Notes: generated from the sequence alone by a model not told the origin. A stretch of 64,000 bases of DNA from an uncultured Candidatus Binatia bacterium (GCA_958295985.1 OY282432.1:2575001-2639000); one strand, 5' to 3'. Positions 16,233 through 26,932 are shown, numbered from the stretch's first letter. Numbers and translations: made by a program.

Positions 16233-17222
16233 ATGGCAAACATCGAACTGACGCTGGCGTGTGAAGACTACGACCGCACCCGGGCCCTCAAGGAGGGTCT
16301 GGTGAAGCCCGAGGGCATCGATCTCAACTACGTGGCGCTGCCGGTGGAGGAGATCTTCTGGCGCATGCTTCATTTCCAGGAGTTCGATGCCGCGGAGATG
16401 TCCATGGGGGCGTACCACGTGGACGCGTCCCGCGGCCATCGGCCGTTCATCGCGATCCCGGTGTTTCCCTCCCGCATGTTCCGGCACCGGTGCATCTTCG
16501 TCAACGCCGCTTCCGGGATCGAGAAGCCCGAGGACCTCAAGGGACGGCGCGTGGGCGTGCCGGAGTACACCATGACGGCGTCCGTTTGGGTGCGCGGCAT
16601 GTTGCAGCACGACTTCGGGGTGGAGGCCAGGGACGTTCACTGGGTCCAGGGCGGCGTGGAGCAGCCGGGGCGCAAGGACCGCGTGCCGTTCGACGCCCCG
16701 GCCGGGGTGGAGATCGAGACCGAGGAGGACCGGACCCTCAACGACATGCTGGAGGCGGGGGACATCGACGCGCTGGTCTCGGCGCGCATGCCCGCCTGCT
16801 TCGTGCGGCGCGTACCGGGGATCACCCGTCTGTTCGAGGACTGCCGCGCCGCGGAGATGGATTACTTTCGCCGCACCGGGCTGTTCCCCATCATGCACTG
16901 CGTGGTGGTGCGCCGGGAGATCTACGATGCCCACCCGTGGGTGACCCAGAACCTCTACAAGGCGTTCTGCCAGGCCAAGGACCTCTGCGTCGGGCAGATC
17001 TACGACACCAACGTGCTGCGCACCAGCCAGCTCTGGCAGTTGTTCGAATACGAGGAGACCGTGGACTTGATGGGCGAGGACTTCTGGCCCTACGGCTTCG
17101 AGAGCAACCGCAAGACCCTGGAGACCTTCCACTCCTATCTGCTGGAGCAGGGCGTGATCGAGAACCCCGTGGACTTGGCCGGCCTGTACGCTCCCAACAC
17201 CCGCGAGGCCTTCAAGATCTGA
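16233..17222 (+). CDS. 4,5-dihydroxyphthalate decarboxylase-like / NMT1-type binding-fold protein
   Basis: The 329-residue protein is similar to the 4,5-dihydroxyphthalate decarboxylase family, which has a periplasmic-binding-protein fold. Characteristic parts are LTLACEDYDRTRAL at the start, GAYHVDASRG, IPVFPSRMFRH, the DLKGRRVGVPEY loop and the C-terminal FWPYGFESNRKTLE. There is no signal peptide, which favours a cytoplasmic enzyme over a transport receptor. In phthalate catabolism this enzyme yields protocatechuate. A Rieske oxygenase of the phthalate type lies at 41393-42613, but a pathway link is inference only. It ends the plus-strand run begun by the luciferase-like gene. Confidence 0.82.
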   Translation: MANIELTLACEDYDRTRALKEGLVKPEGIDLNYVALPVEEIFWRMLHFQEFDAAEMSMGAYHVDASRGHRPFIAIPVFPSRMFRHRCIFVNAASGIEKPEDLKGRRVGVPEYTMTASVWVRGMLQHDFGVEARDVHWVQGGVEQPGRKDRVPFDAPAGVEIETEEDRTLNDMLEAGDIDALVSARMPACFVRRVPGITRLFEDCRAAEMDYFRRTGLFPIMHCVVVRREIYDAHPWVTQNLYKAFCQAKDLCVGQIYDTNVLRTSQLWQLFEYEETVDLMGEDFWPYGFESNRKTLETFHSYLLEQGVIENPVDLAGLYAPNTREAFKI

Positions 17223-17260
17223 GGGCGCTTCGCCTCACCCGTTCGACCGCGAACTCCGGG

Positions 17261-18016
17261 TCATTGGAACGGCACGCCGTAGGAGGGGCGGACGCGGAAG
17301 TAGTCGCTGACGTACTCGTTGGCGGGTCGGCGCATCAGGCTTTCGGCGCTGCCCACCTGCTCCAGGCGCCCCTCGTGCATCAGGGCGATACGGTCGGCCA
17401 GCTCCAGAGCATCCTCCAGGTGGTGGGTGACGAGAAGGGTGGTGAGACGCTGCTCCTTGTGAAACGAGCGGATCTCGGCCCGGACCCTGCGGCGGTTGGG
17501 CGGGTCCAGGTTGCTGAGGGGCTCGTCCATGAGCATGATCTGCGGGAACGTGGTCATGGCCCGGGCCAGGGCCACCCGCTGCTGCTGGCCCGCGGACAGT
17601 TCCTGGGGCTTGCGGGCGAACAGGCGTTCCTCGATGTTGAGTGCCTTGGCCAGGGGCCGGATCAACTCGCGGATGGCCCCGACGGACCACTTTCGGATGC
17701 GCAACGGGAGCGTCAGGTTGGCATACTTGCGGTCGTCGAAGACCCGCATGTGCGGCCACAGCGCGTAGCTCTGAAAGATGAGCTGCACGTCTCTTCGCCC
17801 GGGCGGCACGTCGTTCACCGGCACCCCGCCGATGAGGACCTCGCCCGTGTCCGGGGTCTCGAGCCCGGCGATGATCCGCAGCAGCGTGGTCTTGCCGCAG
17901 CCGCTCTCCCCGATAATGACCAGGAACTCTCCCTGGTCCACGGCAAGGTCGAAGCCGTCCACGGCCGTCACCGACCCGAAGCGCTTGCCGACGTTGCGCA
18001 GCACCAGATTCTTCAC
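17261..18016 (-). CDS. ABC transporter ATP-binding protein (Fe3+/polyamine-type)
   Basis: The ATPase has about 251 residues from the GTG at 18014-18016; a TTG at 18034 is the alternative start, and neither has a good Shine-Dalgarno. Walker A is GESGCGKTT, the Q-loop is LIFQSYALWPHM, the signature is LSAGQQQR (a variant of LSGGQ), Walker B is IMLMDEP and the H-loop is VTHH. The short C-terminus lacks the long TOBE region of MalK-type proteins. No permease or receptor is next to it. The unpaired binding protein (43020) and fused permease (45094) of a similar transporter class lie 25 kb away and lack an ATPase, so they may be partners. Confidence 0.9.
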   Translation of the reverse strand: MKNLVLRNVGKRFGSVTAVDGFDLAVDQGEFLVIIGESGCGKTTLLRIIAGLETPDTGEVLIGGVPVNDVPPGRRDVQLIFQSYALWPHMRVFDDRKYANLTLPLRIRKWSVGAIRELIRPLAKALNIEERLFARKPQELSAGQQQRVALARAMTTFPQIMLMDEPLSNLDPPNRRRVRAEIRSFHKEQRLTTLLVTHHLEDALELADRIALMHEGRLEQVGSAESLMRRPANEYVSDYFRVRPSYGVPFQ

Positions 18017-18087
18017 ACGGCAAGGGTATGGCAACAGCCGGAGGAATACAATCCGGGACGGGTGAAGCCGGTGGTACGTTGAGGCAC

Positions 18088-19851
18088 ATGCGGAAAACCG
18101 GGAACACGATCCGGCGCTTGATACGCGCCGGCTTGGGCGAGGTCAAGGCCGACCTGGTGGTGACCGGCGGGCGCCTGGTCAACGTCTACACGGGCGAGGT
18201 CCTGGACGGCGTGGACATCGCGGCCAGTGGCGGACGTATCTGTTACGTGGGTCCCAGCGCCGCGCACACACGCGGGGAGGAGACCCGGGTCATCGACGCC
18301 CGTGGTCAGTGGATCGCTCCCGGATTCATTGACGCGCATACCCACATCGGTCATTTCTGCCGCCCCTTCGAGTTGTTGCAGGCGTACCTGCCCCACGGCG
18401 CCACGGCGCTCATGGCTTCGTGTGACGAGCACACGGTGGCCTTCGGTCTGGCCGGCATGAAGCTCTTTCTGGACGAGGTCGCCTGCCATCCGCTCCGGGT
18501 CTACACCCTGATTTCCATGGCCGCGCCCCAGGACCCGCTGCTGTGCCGGACCGAGTCCCTCTCGGACCGGGAGGTGGCGGACGCCTTGCAGGACCCTCGT
18601 GTCCTGGGCCTCGGCGAGGTGGTCTCATGGCTCCGGCTGGTGCAGGGGGACCCGGACGTGCTGGCGCGCATCGACATGGCCCTGAGCGAGGGCAAGGTCG
18701 TGCAGGGACACACCGCGGGCGCCCGGGACCGCCGCCTGAATGCCATCGCCGCGGCTTCCGTGTCGTCGTGCCACGAGCCCATCAGCGGCGAAGACGCGCT
18801 GGCGCGGCTGCGGCTGGGCTACTGGACCATGCTGCGCGAGGGATCCTTCAGGCAGGACCTCGAAGCCACCCTCAAGCCCCTGCTGGCCGCGGGTGTGGAC
18901 ACCGGCAGGCTGATCCTCGTCACCGACGGCATGGCCCCCGACGACGTGGCCGCGGGCGGCCACATGGATTTCGTGATTCGCCGCGCCGTCGAGTGCGGCC
19001 TGAGTCCGGTGCGGGCCATCCAGGCGGCGACGCTCCACCCCGCCACCTATTCCGGCCTGGAACAGGATATCGGGGGAGTGGCGCCGGGACGGTTCGCCGA
19101 TTTCGTGCTGCTCGAAGACCTGGACAGTGTCCGGGTCGGTCGCACGTTCATCGGCGGCGAGGTGGTGGCCGAGGACGGTGAGTCGAGGGTGGACACCGTG
19201 CCGCCCGGATTTCCGGATGACATGGGCCTCAAGGTGGCTTTCCGGTCGCCGGTGTCGGCCGATGACATGAGGATCCGTTGCGAGCGCTCCAACGTCCGCG
19301 TTCGAGTGATGGATCTCGTCAACCAGACCATCACGCGGGAGCGCATCGTGGACGTCGCCGGCGTCGGCGGGGTCATCCCGGCGGACGTGGACCGCGACCT
19401 GCTCAAGGTCGCGGTGTTCGACCGCCGGGAGGGTTTCAGCCCCGTCTTCGGCTTCGTCCGGGGCCTGGGAACCGACATCGGCGCGGTGGGCACCACCGTC
19501 AACCTCGACGAGTACACGCTCCTGGTGGCGGGCTCCAGCGATTACGACATGGCCCGTTGCGCCAACCTGCTGCTGGAATCCGGCGGCGGCGTTGCGCTGG
19601 TGAACCGGGGTCAGGTCCTCGAACGGATCCCTTTTCCCATCGGCGGCCTGTTCTCGCTGGAACCCTGGCGCGAGGTCGGCGAAAAGCTCGCCGCGGTCCA
19701 GCAAACGCTGAAGCAGCACGGCGCCGCGTTTCCCAAACCGCTCTACGCCCTCTGCTTCCTGACCTTCGTCACCCTCCCGGAGCTCCGCATCACCGGCCGC
19801 GGCCTCGTCCGCGCCAAGGAACGGCGGATCGTGCCGCTCCTGGCGGAGTGA
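18088..19851 (+). CDS. ade: Adenine deaminase
   Basis: The 587-residue amidohydrolase has the full adenine deaminase layout: N-terminal ADLVVTGGRLVNVYTGEV, the metal motif GFIDAHTHIG, the SCDEHTVA and SCHEPISG segments, the VTDGMAPDD aspartate motif, and a C-terminal adenine deaminase domain (from about residue 400) with GVGGVIPADVDRDLLK and SPVFGFVRGLG. It hydrolyses adenine to hypoxanthine and ammonia. The ATG at 18088 is chosen over an upstream in-frame start that is poorly conserved. It is divergent from the ABC ATPase and convergent with btuB. The CNT-type nucleoside transporter at 31843-33147 fits purine salvage. Confidence 0.9.
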   Translation: MRKTGNTIRRLIRAGLGEVKADLVVTGGRLVNVYTGEVLDGVDIAASGGRICYVGPSAAHTRGEETRVIDARGQWIAPGFIDAHTHIGHFCRPFELLQAYLPHGATALMASCDEHTVAFGLAGMKLFLDEVACHPLRVYTLISMAAPQDPLLCRTESLSDREVADALQDPRVLGLGEVVSWLRLVQGDPDVLARIDMALSEGKVVQGHTAGARDRRLNAIAAASVSSCHEPISGEDALARLRLGYWTMLREGSFRQDLEATLKPLLAAGVDTGRLILVTDGMAPDDVAAGGHMDFVIRRAVECGLSPVRAIQAATLHPATYSGLEQDIGGVAPGRFADFVLLEDLDSVRVGRTFIGGEVVAEDGESRVDTVPPGFPDDMGLKVAFRSPVSADDMRIRCERSNVRVRVMDLVNQTITRERIVDVAGVGGVIPADVDRDLLKVAVFDRREGFSPVFGFVRGLGTDIGAVGTTVNLDEYTLLVAGSSDYDMARCANLLLESGGGVALVNRGQVLERIPFPIGGLFSLEPWREVGEKLAAVQQTLKQHGAAFPKPLYALCFLTFVTLPELRITGRGLVRAKERRIVPLLAE

Positions 19852-19891
19852 ACGCCGCCCAACCCGCCTCAGGGTGGTGCAACCCGGGTCT

Positions 19892-22009
19892 TCACTTTAC
19901 CGCATCGGGCAAGTCGAACCGGAACTTGAGCCCGGCCATCACCGTGGTGCCCGGGGCGGGCGCCAGGAATGCCGCGGGCGTTCCGGAATCGTTGGCCAGG
20001 ACGCCGTACGTGTTGTATTCCGCGCCGGTCATGTTCCTGATGGTCAGGAAAGCCGTCCACCTGCGCCACGTGTAGGCGATACGGCCGTTGAGGACGAAGT
20101 AACCGTCGAGCCTGGAGAACTCATTGGCCTCGTCGTTCAGCAGAAACCGGCTGCCTACATAGGTCCCGGCCAGACCGAGGGTCAGGCTTTGCGCCGGGTG
20201 GAAGTTGAGTCCGACGCCCAGGCGATGGCGCGGCACCAGCGGAAACTCGTCGCCTTTGCGGACTCGCTGAAGGCCTCCTGTCCCGAAACGGACCAGGTCG
20301 GTCTCGAAGGTGGCCCTGGTGACGGTATAGTTGATGAACCCGTCGAGCCGCTTTCCGTACCGGCCTCTCAGCGTGATCTCCGCCCCTCGCCTGAGCGTAT
20401 CGGGAACGTTGACGTTCCGCCCGGTAAGCGCGTCCTCATCGGTCACGACGTAGAGAATCTCGTCCCGCACCGGAATGTAGAAGAGCGATACGGTCGCTTC
20501 AAGCCAGGGAGGAAGCTTCCATCTCGTGCCGATCTCGAAGTTCCGCGAGCGTGCCGCGTCCAGTTCGGTGACAAAGGTCCTGTAATCGGGCGGTGGACCC
20601 CAACCGCGGAACTCGTCCGAAGTCGGCGGGCGGAACCCCTGGGAGAAGTTGAAATAGAACCCCAGGGTATCCGAGGGGTTGTAAGCGATTCCCGCCTTGG
20701 GCGAGACCTCGTTGAACGTCTTCCTGAAGCTGTGGGTCGGTACGGTCCTGTCGGTGAAATCGGTCCGGTTCCGGTCGTAACGCAGCCCTGCGGTAACGGA
20801 CAACTGCGGCAGGATGTCGAGGGTGTCCAGGAAGAAGACGCCCAGTGCGTTCTCCCTCGTCCGGCTATCCGCGGTATAGCTCCCGGAAGTGGCGCTGCTA
20901 AACCGGTTGTGGCGGTAATCCACGCCGGCGTTGAGCCGGGCGCCACGCCCGAAGAAGGTTCCCGTGTGGGTAAGCTGGAACGTTCCGCCTCCCTGGTTGT
21001 ACGATTTGTCGCTCAGGGCTTCCGGGTTCGGTCCTGCAGGGAAGAAAGGACGGCTGACGGTAAAGATCCTGTTTTTCCGCTGACGGTAGAATGCATTGAA
21101 GGCGCCAGATAATCCGGGCACAAGCATTCTCCTGAGGTTGAGTGCCAGCAGGTCCGAGTCGTTGGCGCTAAAGTCGCCGGGCGTTGCGTCATACCGGCGA
21201 CCGTGCTCGTCCATTTCCGACCGTGTCAAGGTTCCGGCCTGGTGGAGTTTGTTGACCACGTGCGTGTAGGAAAGACCGACGTCCGTGCCGGCTTCGCCGG
21301 CGTAGCCCAGTCGGGAGTGGATGCGCGTGCTCCGTTGCGGGGCGTTCCGGCGCCAGCCGCCGGACAACTCCCGGGTCACGCCAAGGTTGAAGGTCAGGTC
21401 CGTATCCGGAAACTGGCCGTTTGCGGCGAAACGGTGCCGGTGGCGCGAATTGCTTCCGCCTGACGTCTCACCCGCCAACCGGACCGGGCCGCCCGTGCCT
21501 TTTCGGCTTGTGACGTTGATGACGCCCGCCAGGGCGTTGCTGCCGAAGACGGTCCCGGGACCGTGGATGATCTCGATCCTCTCGATGTCTTCGATGGGAA
21601 TCAGATCGAAGCCGACGTGGTTGAAGTCGGGCTCGTTGACGCGGACACCGTCGTGGAACACCGTAACCCCCGGGGTTGGCTGGCCGTTGAAGCCGCGCAG
21701 GTCCACGGTCTGCTCGAACTCGTTGCCGACGGAGTCATACATCACGAGGCCCGATTGGTACTGGAGCGCCTCCTGGACCGTCCTGGCCCCCAACCTCTCG
21801 ATCTCTTCGGCTGTTATGACCACGATCTTGACCGGGACCCTGGTCGGGTCCTCCCGGACGTCGGCGAGCCGGGTGGCCGTAACCTCGATGGGAGCGAGGG
21901 TGGTCTCCTGCGCCGGCGGCGGCTTGCTTTCCGGCGGGGAGTCCGCGGCGCCGGATTGAAAGGCTAGTAGGACAAGGAGGGCGATGAAACCCGGGATCGA
22001 AAACTTCAT
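19892..22009 (-). CDS. btuB: TonB-dependent outer-membrane receptor, probably vitamin B12 (BtuB)
   Basis: The 705-residue receptor has a signal peptide (MKFSIPGFIALLVLLAFQSGAAD), a TonB-box-like PIEVTATR near residue 40, a plug domain (VDLRGF, IERIEIIHGPGTVFGSNALAGVINV) and a 22-strand-type barrel ending in an aromatic-rich FRFDLPDAVK region. A cobalamin riboswitch lies directly upstream, a TonB gene precedes it on the same strand, and btuCDF-like genes are nearby. Cobalamin or a cobinamide is therefore the likely ligand. Without the riboswitch it would only be called a TonB-dependent receptor. Confidence 0.88.
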   Translation of the reverse strand: MKFSIPGFIALLVLLAFQSGAADSPPESKPPPAQETTLAPIEVTATRLADVREDPTRVPVKIVVITAEEIERLGARTVQEALQYQSGLVMYDSVGNEFEQTVDLRGFNGQPTPGVTVFHDGVRVNEPDFNHVGFDLIPIEDIERIEIIHGPGTVFGSNALAGVINVTSRKGTGGPVRLAGETSGGSNSRHRHRFAANGQFPDTDLTFNLGVTRELSGGWRRNAPQRSTRIHSRLGYAGEAGTDVGLSYTHVVNKLHQAGTLTRSEMDEHGRRYDATPGDFSANDSDLLALNLRRMLVPGLSGAFNAFYRQRKNRIFTVSRPFFPAGPNPEALSDKSYNQGGGTFQLTHTGTFFGRGARLNAGVDYRHNRFSSATSGSYTADSRTRENALGVFFLDTLDILPQLSVTAGLRYDRNRTDFTDRTVPTHSFRKTFNEVSPKAGIAYNPSDTLGFYFNFSQGFRPPTSDEFRGWGPPPDYRTFVTELDAARSRNFEIGTRWKLPPWLEATVSLFYIPVRDEILYVVTDEDALTGRNVNVPDTLRRGAEITLRGRYGKRLDGFINYTVTRATFETDLVRFGTGGLQRVRKGDEFPLVPRHRLGVGLNFHPAQSLTLGLAGTYVGSRFLLNDEANEFSRLDGYFVLNGRIAYTWRRWTAFLTIRNMTGAEYNTYGVLANDSGTPAAFLAPAPGTTVMAGLKFRFDLPDAVK

Positions 22010-22043
22010 GGCAATCTTCCTTTCCCGCGAAGGCGGATTGTTG

Positions 22044-22205
22044 ATGGAAGACGGATAGGTCTCCTGGCTCCGGCTTTAGCCTAATCACCGCGCCTTCCCA
22101 CCCGGCGGACGGGCAGTGGCTCGTGGTTGCAGCTTTCGTGGCCGTTACAGTTGCGGGGCAGCAGGGGCTTTTCACCCCTTTCCCTGGAATCCGTCTTCAG
22201 ACCGT
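22044..22205 (-). promoter_or_regulatory. Cobalamin riboswitch
   Basis: Read on the minus strand it contains, in order, the P1 arm ccgtcttc, a GGTGAAAA segment, GCCCCGCAACTGTAA, GCCACTG, gggaaggcg, and the B12 box AGCCAGGAGACCTATCC. The closing P1 arm gaagacgg is at 22047-22054 (partner 22191-22198). It ends 35 nt before the btuB ATG, so adenosylcobalamin most likely represses btuB by hiding the ribosome-binding site. No separate U-run terminator is seen. Confidence 0.94.
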
Positions 22206-22240
22206 TCACGCTGTTGATTCGAGAAAATGCCGCTACGTCT

Positions 22241-23074
22241 TCATCGTTGGTCCTCCTTCAGCTTGAATACCACCGGGACCTTTACCCAGCTCGACACGGT
22301 CCCGTCGCCATCGCGCGCCGGATGGAATATCCAGCGCCTGACGGCTTTCATTGCCGCGGCGTCGAGAAGGTCGAAGCCCGAGGTCCGTTCCACCATGACC
22401 CGGTCGGACCTTCCCCGGTGATCCACGTGCACCTTCAGCAGCGTGGTCCCTTCCCATCCCGCCCGACGCGCCCTCCTGGGATACTCCGGCTTGAACACCC
22501 GCGCGTACCGGACGCCGGCAAAGGCGACCGCGGTTTTCAGACCCGGACTCGCCGGTGTCTTCCGTTCATCGCTTCGAGCAGCTCCGACGCCCGCGGCGGT
22601 CCCCCGGCCATGGCCGGATTCCGCCGGCGTCGTGCGTGCCGGTGAGGGCGCCGGCGGTGTGACCGTTCGACTCGCTGCCCGGGCGGGCTCCGGCGCCCGG
22701 CGCATGACCTGACCCGCCCGGGACGGAACGTTCTTCCGCCCCGTGCGCACGGTCCTTCCGGCCGCACTCGGCTCGCGTAGTGTTGCCGGCGCGACGGAAG
22801 ATCGAGACGCAGGCTTTGCCCGGGTCCGGGATAGCGCTCGCGGCCGCTCCGGAGCGTCCTGCCGCTTCGGGTCCCTGGCGGACCGTGCGTTCACGGCTCT
22901 CCGGAAGGGTGGCTTCGGCTGGCTGGCTTCGGTCCTTGGGGCGTCCAGCAAGCGAACCCGCAGGGGTTGAAGGCCGGTCTTCCCGCCACCGCCGGCGCTC
23001 ATGGGGAACGGCAGAGACAGGAGCGCGCCATGGAGCAACGCCGAGCCCAGCAGGCAGTACAGAAGGCGGCGCAT
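22241..23074 (-). CDS. tonB: Energy-transducing protein TonB
   Basis: The 277-residue protein has an N-terminal membrane anchor (LLYCLLGSALLHGALLSLPF), a long Pro/Arg/Ala-rich periplasmic spacer (about 45-185), and the C-terminal TonB fold: PEYPRRARRAGWEG, VHVDHRGRSDRVMV, FDLLDAAAMKAVRRWIFHPA, and WVKVPVVFKL. It couples inner-membrane proton-motive force to the receptor encoded next. ExbB and ExbD are not in the window. The cobalamin riboswitch begins some 35 nt past its stop, so tonB itself lies outside that control. Confidence 0.9.
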   Translation of the reverse strand: MRRLLYCLLGSALLHGALLSLPFPMSAGGGGKTGLQPLRVRLLDAPRTEASQPKPPFRRAVNARSARDPKRQDAPERPRALSRTRAKPASRSSVAPATLREPSAAGRTVRTGRKNVPSRAGQVMRRAPEPARAASRTVTPPAPSPARTTPAESGHGRGTAAGVGAARSDERKTPASPGLKTAVAFAGVRYARVFKPEYPRRARRAGWEGTTLLKVHVDHRGRSDRVMVERTSGFDLLDAAAMKAVRRWIFHPARDGDGTVSSWVKVPVVFKLKEDQR

Positions 23075-23119
23075 CGAGTGTCCCGCGTCACCAACAGGGC
23101 GGAGGACCCGGCGGCCCTG

Positions 23120-24064
23120 TCAAGAAGACAAGGCCGACTTCAGGTCCTCGATGTAGTCCTTGAATCCGGCCTCCACGCTGTACTCGGGTTTCCAGCCGAG
23201 GACTTCCGTGGCGCGGGTGATGACCATGGGCTGCTTCGAGGAGCGCGGCGGCTTCCCGGGGATGATCTCCACCTCCAGCTTGGGCAGGAGCCCCTGGACC
23301 ATGGCCACCAAGTCGTCGAAGGTAAGGACCACCCCGGTTCCGATGTTGAAGGTGGTCTCCGCCGGCGCCGGAACGGTCGCCGCCAGCTCAATGGCGCGGC
23401 CCACGTCCTTGAAGTAGACGTACTCGAAATCCCGCGCGGACTCCTGCGGGATGTTGGCGACGCCGCCCTTGATGCCGGCCTCCACCAGGCTCTGGAGCAT
23501 CTCGCCGCCGGCGGAGCCGCCGGCGAAGTGCCCGAAGCCGAACACGTTGGCCAGCCGCAGCACCATGAGCTCGAAGCCGTAGAGCCGCTGATAGGCCTCC
23601 ACCATGAGCTCCTTGGCTACCTTGGAGTTGCCGTAGGCGTTGCCGTCGCCGCGGTAGAACCCTTCCTCGATGGGGTCGTCGCCTTCCATGCGGCGGTTGT
23701 ACACGCCCATGGTGCTGATCTGGATCAGCCGCTTGACGCCGGTGAGCCGCACGGCCTCGGCCACGTTGACGGTGCCCATGACGTTGATTTGCAGGCCGCT
23801 GTACACCGGGTTGGCCACGGCGCCGCCGATGAGGCCCGCGGTGTGCAGCACGGTATCCACCTTGTGGGTCTGCATGGCGTCGATCAACGCCGGCAGGTCC
23901 CGGATGTCCCGCTTGAGGACGGTGACGTCGGCCTTCCCCAGCTTCCGTTCCAGGAAGTCCATCCTGGGCGCCATGTCGAAGAACACGATCTTCTCGCCCC
24001 GTTGGAGCGCGCGTTGCGCAAAGGCGGTGCCCACGAGGCCCACGCCGGTTATCAAAGTACTCAT
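23120..24064 (-). CDS. NAD-dependent epimerase/dehydratase (extended SDR)
   Basis: The protein has 314 residues from the ATG at 24062-24064 (aagggagctttg Shine-Dalgarno); the longer ORF start is unsupported. An N-terminal nucleotide fold LITGVGLVGTAFAQ (GxxGxxG), the catalytic STMGVYN and YGNSK (YxxxK) motifs, and a VLRLANVFG C-terminal substrate domain place it with UDP-sugar epimerase-like extended SDRs. The ligand is unknown. It sits between the btuD-like gene and tonB in the B12 locus. A role in nucleotide-loop or lower-ligand metabolism cannot be argued from sequence, and it may be unrelated to uptake. Confidence 0.87.
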   Translation of the reverse strand: MSTLITGVGLVGTAFAQRALQRGEKIVFFDMAPRMDFLERKLGKADVTVLKRDIRDLPALIDAMQTHKVDTVLHTAGLIGGAVANPVYSGLQINVMGTVNVAEAVRLTGVKRLIQISTMGVYNRRMEGDDPIEEGFYRGDGNAYGNSKVAKELMVEAYQRLYGFELMVLRLANVFGFGHFAGGSAGGEMLQSLVEAGIKGGVANIPQESARDFEYVYFKDVGRAIELAATVPAPAETTFNIGTGVVLTFDDLVAMVQGLLPKLEVEIIPGKPPRSSKQPMVITRATEVLGWKPEYSVEAGFKDYIEDLKSALSS

Positions 24065-24171
24065 CAAAGCTCCCTTCCGGTTCGGTTTTCCAAGTACGTG
24101 CCCGAACCCCGGCGACGTGTCAAGGCGCCTCACTCCCGCGCCTTTCAGCGTGCCGGCCCTTATGCTGACCC

Positions 24172-24937
<766 letters not shown>

Positions 24938-24945
<8 letters not shown>

Positions 24946-25927
24946 TGCCCGTCCGCCTCCTCGCGGCGATCCACACGAAGACCGGCGCTCCCAACAACGC
25001 CGCCACCACTCCGAGCTTGAGCTCCGTGTCGGTGGGCGCCGCTCGTACGCCGATGTCCGCCAGGACCAGGAGCAGTCCCGCCAGCAAAGCCGACGGCGCC
25101 AGCGTGCGGGCGGGGTCGTGGTTCACCAGCGGGCGTACCAAGTGCGGCGCGACGATGCCGACGAAGCCGATGGCGCCGGCAATGGCCACCGCTGCGCCGG
25201 TGGCCAGGCCCGCGCCCACCACCACCCATCGCCGGGTCCGGGGCAGGTCCACCCCCACGCCCGCCGCTCCCTCCTCGCCCAGGGTCAGGGCCGACAGGCC
25301 GCGCCGTCCGGCGAAGAGGATCGCCAGACCCGCCACCAGGAACGGCGCCGGCGGCACGAGGTCGTCGAAGCTCCGGTTGGCCACGGTTCCCAGCATCCAG
25401 TTCAGCATGTCGGAAAGGGAGAACGGGTGCGGCGCCAGATTCATCAACAGCGCCATCAGCGCGCCCGCGAAACTGGAAAGCCCGACCCCCACCAGGATCA
25501 GCGTCACCACCGAGCCCACGCGCACCGCCGCCGCCGTCAGAAGGGCGGTGGCAGCTAGGGCGCCGGCGATGGCGGCCACGGGCAATGCCAAGGCCTGAGT
25601 GTTCGCGAGCCCGTAGTAGATGACGGAGGTGGCGCCGAGGGCGGACGTGGCGGATACGCCCAGCACCCCAGGTTCGGCCAGCGGATTGCGCAGGAGGCCC
25701 TGCAACGCCGCGCCCGAAGTCCCCAGCGCCGCCCCCACCACCAACGCCGCCACCGCCCGCGGCAGCCGGATCTCCCACACCACCACGCGGTCGCCGGCCG
25801 ATGCCCCTCCCACCAGGGCCGTCAGGACCCGGTCCAGGCCCAGCGGAGTGGAGCCCACCAGGCACGCCGCGGCGAGCGCTGCCAAGACCGCGGCCGCCAG
25901 CGTGAGGAGCACGCCGCGGTCAGTCAC
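24938..25927 (-). CDS. btuC: FecCD/BtuC-family ABC permease
   Basis: The 329-residue integral membrane protein has about nine or ten hydrophobic segments and the FecCD signatures: LPRAVAALVVGAALGTSGAALQGLLRNPLAEPGVLGVS near the start of the pore region, and FVGIVAPHLVRPLVNHD close to the C-terminus, the coupling region to the ATPase. The GTG start at 25925-25927 overlaps the btuF-like stop by 8 nt. With the BtuD-like and BtuF-like genes it forms a complete inner-membrane importer. Confidence 0.92.
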
Positions 25928-26852
25928 GGCTCGGTCCGTCCAACGGCGATTCCCGGAGCGAGGGCGTTCTTCCCTCGTTGCCGGTCCCGGACTCCGGTGT
26001 CGGAGTGTCCGGGCGGAGCGCCGCCAGCGCCTCTACCGCGCCGGCGACGAACCAGCCGCCGCACGACGTGGTGGCGCCGTCCAGAAACGCGACCGGAACC
26101 GACCCCATCGTGCGTCGGGCCACGGGATGGCGGAACGGGGTCCATGCGTCGTCATGGTTGGCGCCCGCTCCGAAGGTGGCCTCGGCCACCAGATCCGGAG
26201 TCTCGTAGGCAAGGCGTTCGAGCGGAATGGGCCGCCAGCCGCGCCGGGCCTGGAAATTGTCGAGACCGGCGGCCGTCAACAGGTCGTGCACGAGGGTGTC
26301 CGGCCCGGCGGTATAACCCGCGGGCGTCACGTAGAGCGCCCGCGTGCCGGAAGCATGGAGCCGTGCCTTGCGGAGCCGTGCGTCCATCTCGGCGATCAGC
26401 GTGTCGCCGCGTTCCGGCACGCCGAGTCCTCGGGCAGCGTGCCGGATCACGGCGCGGGCGCCGTCGATGTCGTCGGCGAGCCCGATCTGCAACACCGGCA
26501 CGCCGGCCCGCTGCAAGAACGTCCGGGCGTTGGGACCGCCGCCGTAGGAGCGGACCACCAGGTCCGGTTCGAGGATCAGCACGTCCTCCGCTCGGGGGCG
26601 AACCGTCGGCAATCCCGCGGCGGCGGCGCGCATGTATGAGAAGGCCGCGCCCGCGTCCGGGGATACGGCCAGGATGTCGCCGCGGTCAGCGAGACCGAGC
26701 ACGAACTGGTCGGCGCAGTAGTCCAGGCTCACGATGCGCCGGGCCGTGGAACGTTGGGGCGGCGGCGGTTGGCAGCCGGTGAGGACGAGCCACACGGCCA
26801 GCGCGCCGAACCACACCTTGATCCATAACCGTTGCTTGAGTCTCGGGTACAA
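25920..26852 (-). CDS. btuF: Periplasmic B12/siderophore-binding lipoprotein (BtuF-like)
   Basis: The 310-residue binding protein has an N-terminal signal with basic residues and a lipobox LTGC, predicting a lipoprotein. The mature part begins ARRIVSLDYCADQFVLGL and contains VLILEPDLVV, the standard helical-backbone binding-protein (BtuF/FhuD) features. The reading frame opens with TTG at 26850-26852; no ATG gives a usable signal peptide, and a GTG at 26814-26816 would shorten the basic n-region. It is the first gene of the btuF-btuC-btuD set. No riboswitch was found in the 238 bp upstream. Confidence 0.86.
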   Translation of the reverse strand: MYPRLKQRLWIKVWFGALAVWLVLTGCQPPPPQRSTARRIVSLDYCADQFVLGLADRGDILAVSPDAGAAFSYMRAAAAGLPTVRPRAEDVLILEPDLVVRSYGGGPNARTFLQRAGVPVLQIGLADDIDGARAVIRHAARGLGVPERGDTLIAEMDARLRKARLHASGTRALYVTPAGYTAGPDTLVHDLLTAAGLDNFQARRGWRPIPLERLAYETPDLVAEATFGAGANHDDAWTPFRHPVARRTMGSVPVAFLDGATTSCGGWFVAGAVEALAALRPDTPTPESGTGNEGRTPSLRESPLDGPSRD

Positions 26853-26932
26853 CGCTGGTTCCGCCCCATGCTTCGATGCCGAGGAGTTTTCCGAGCCTTC
26901 GTTCTTCGAGTAGAAAAAGGAGGGACTCAGGG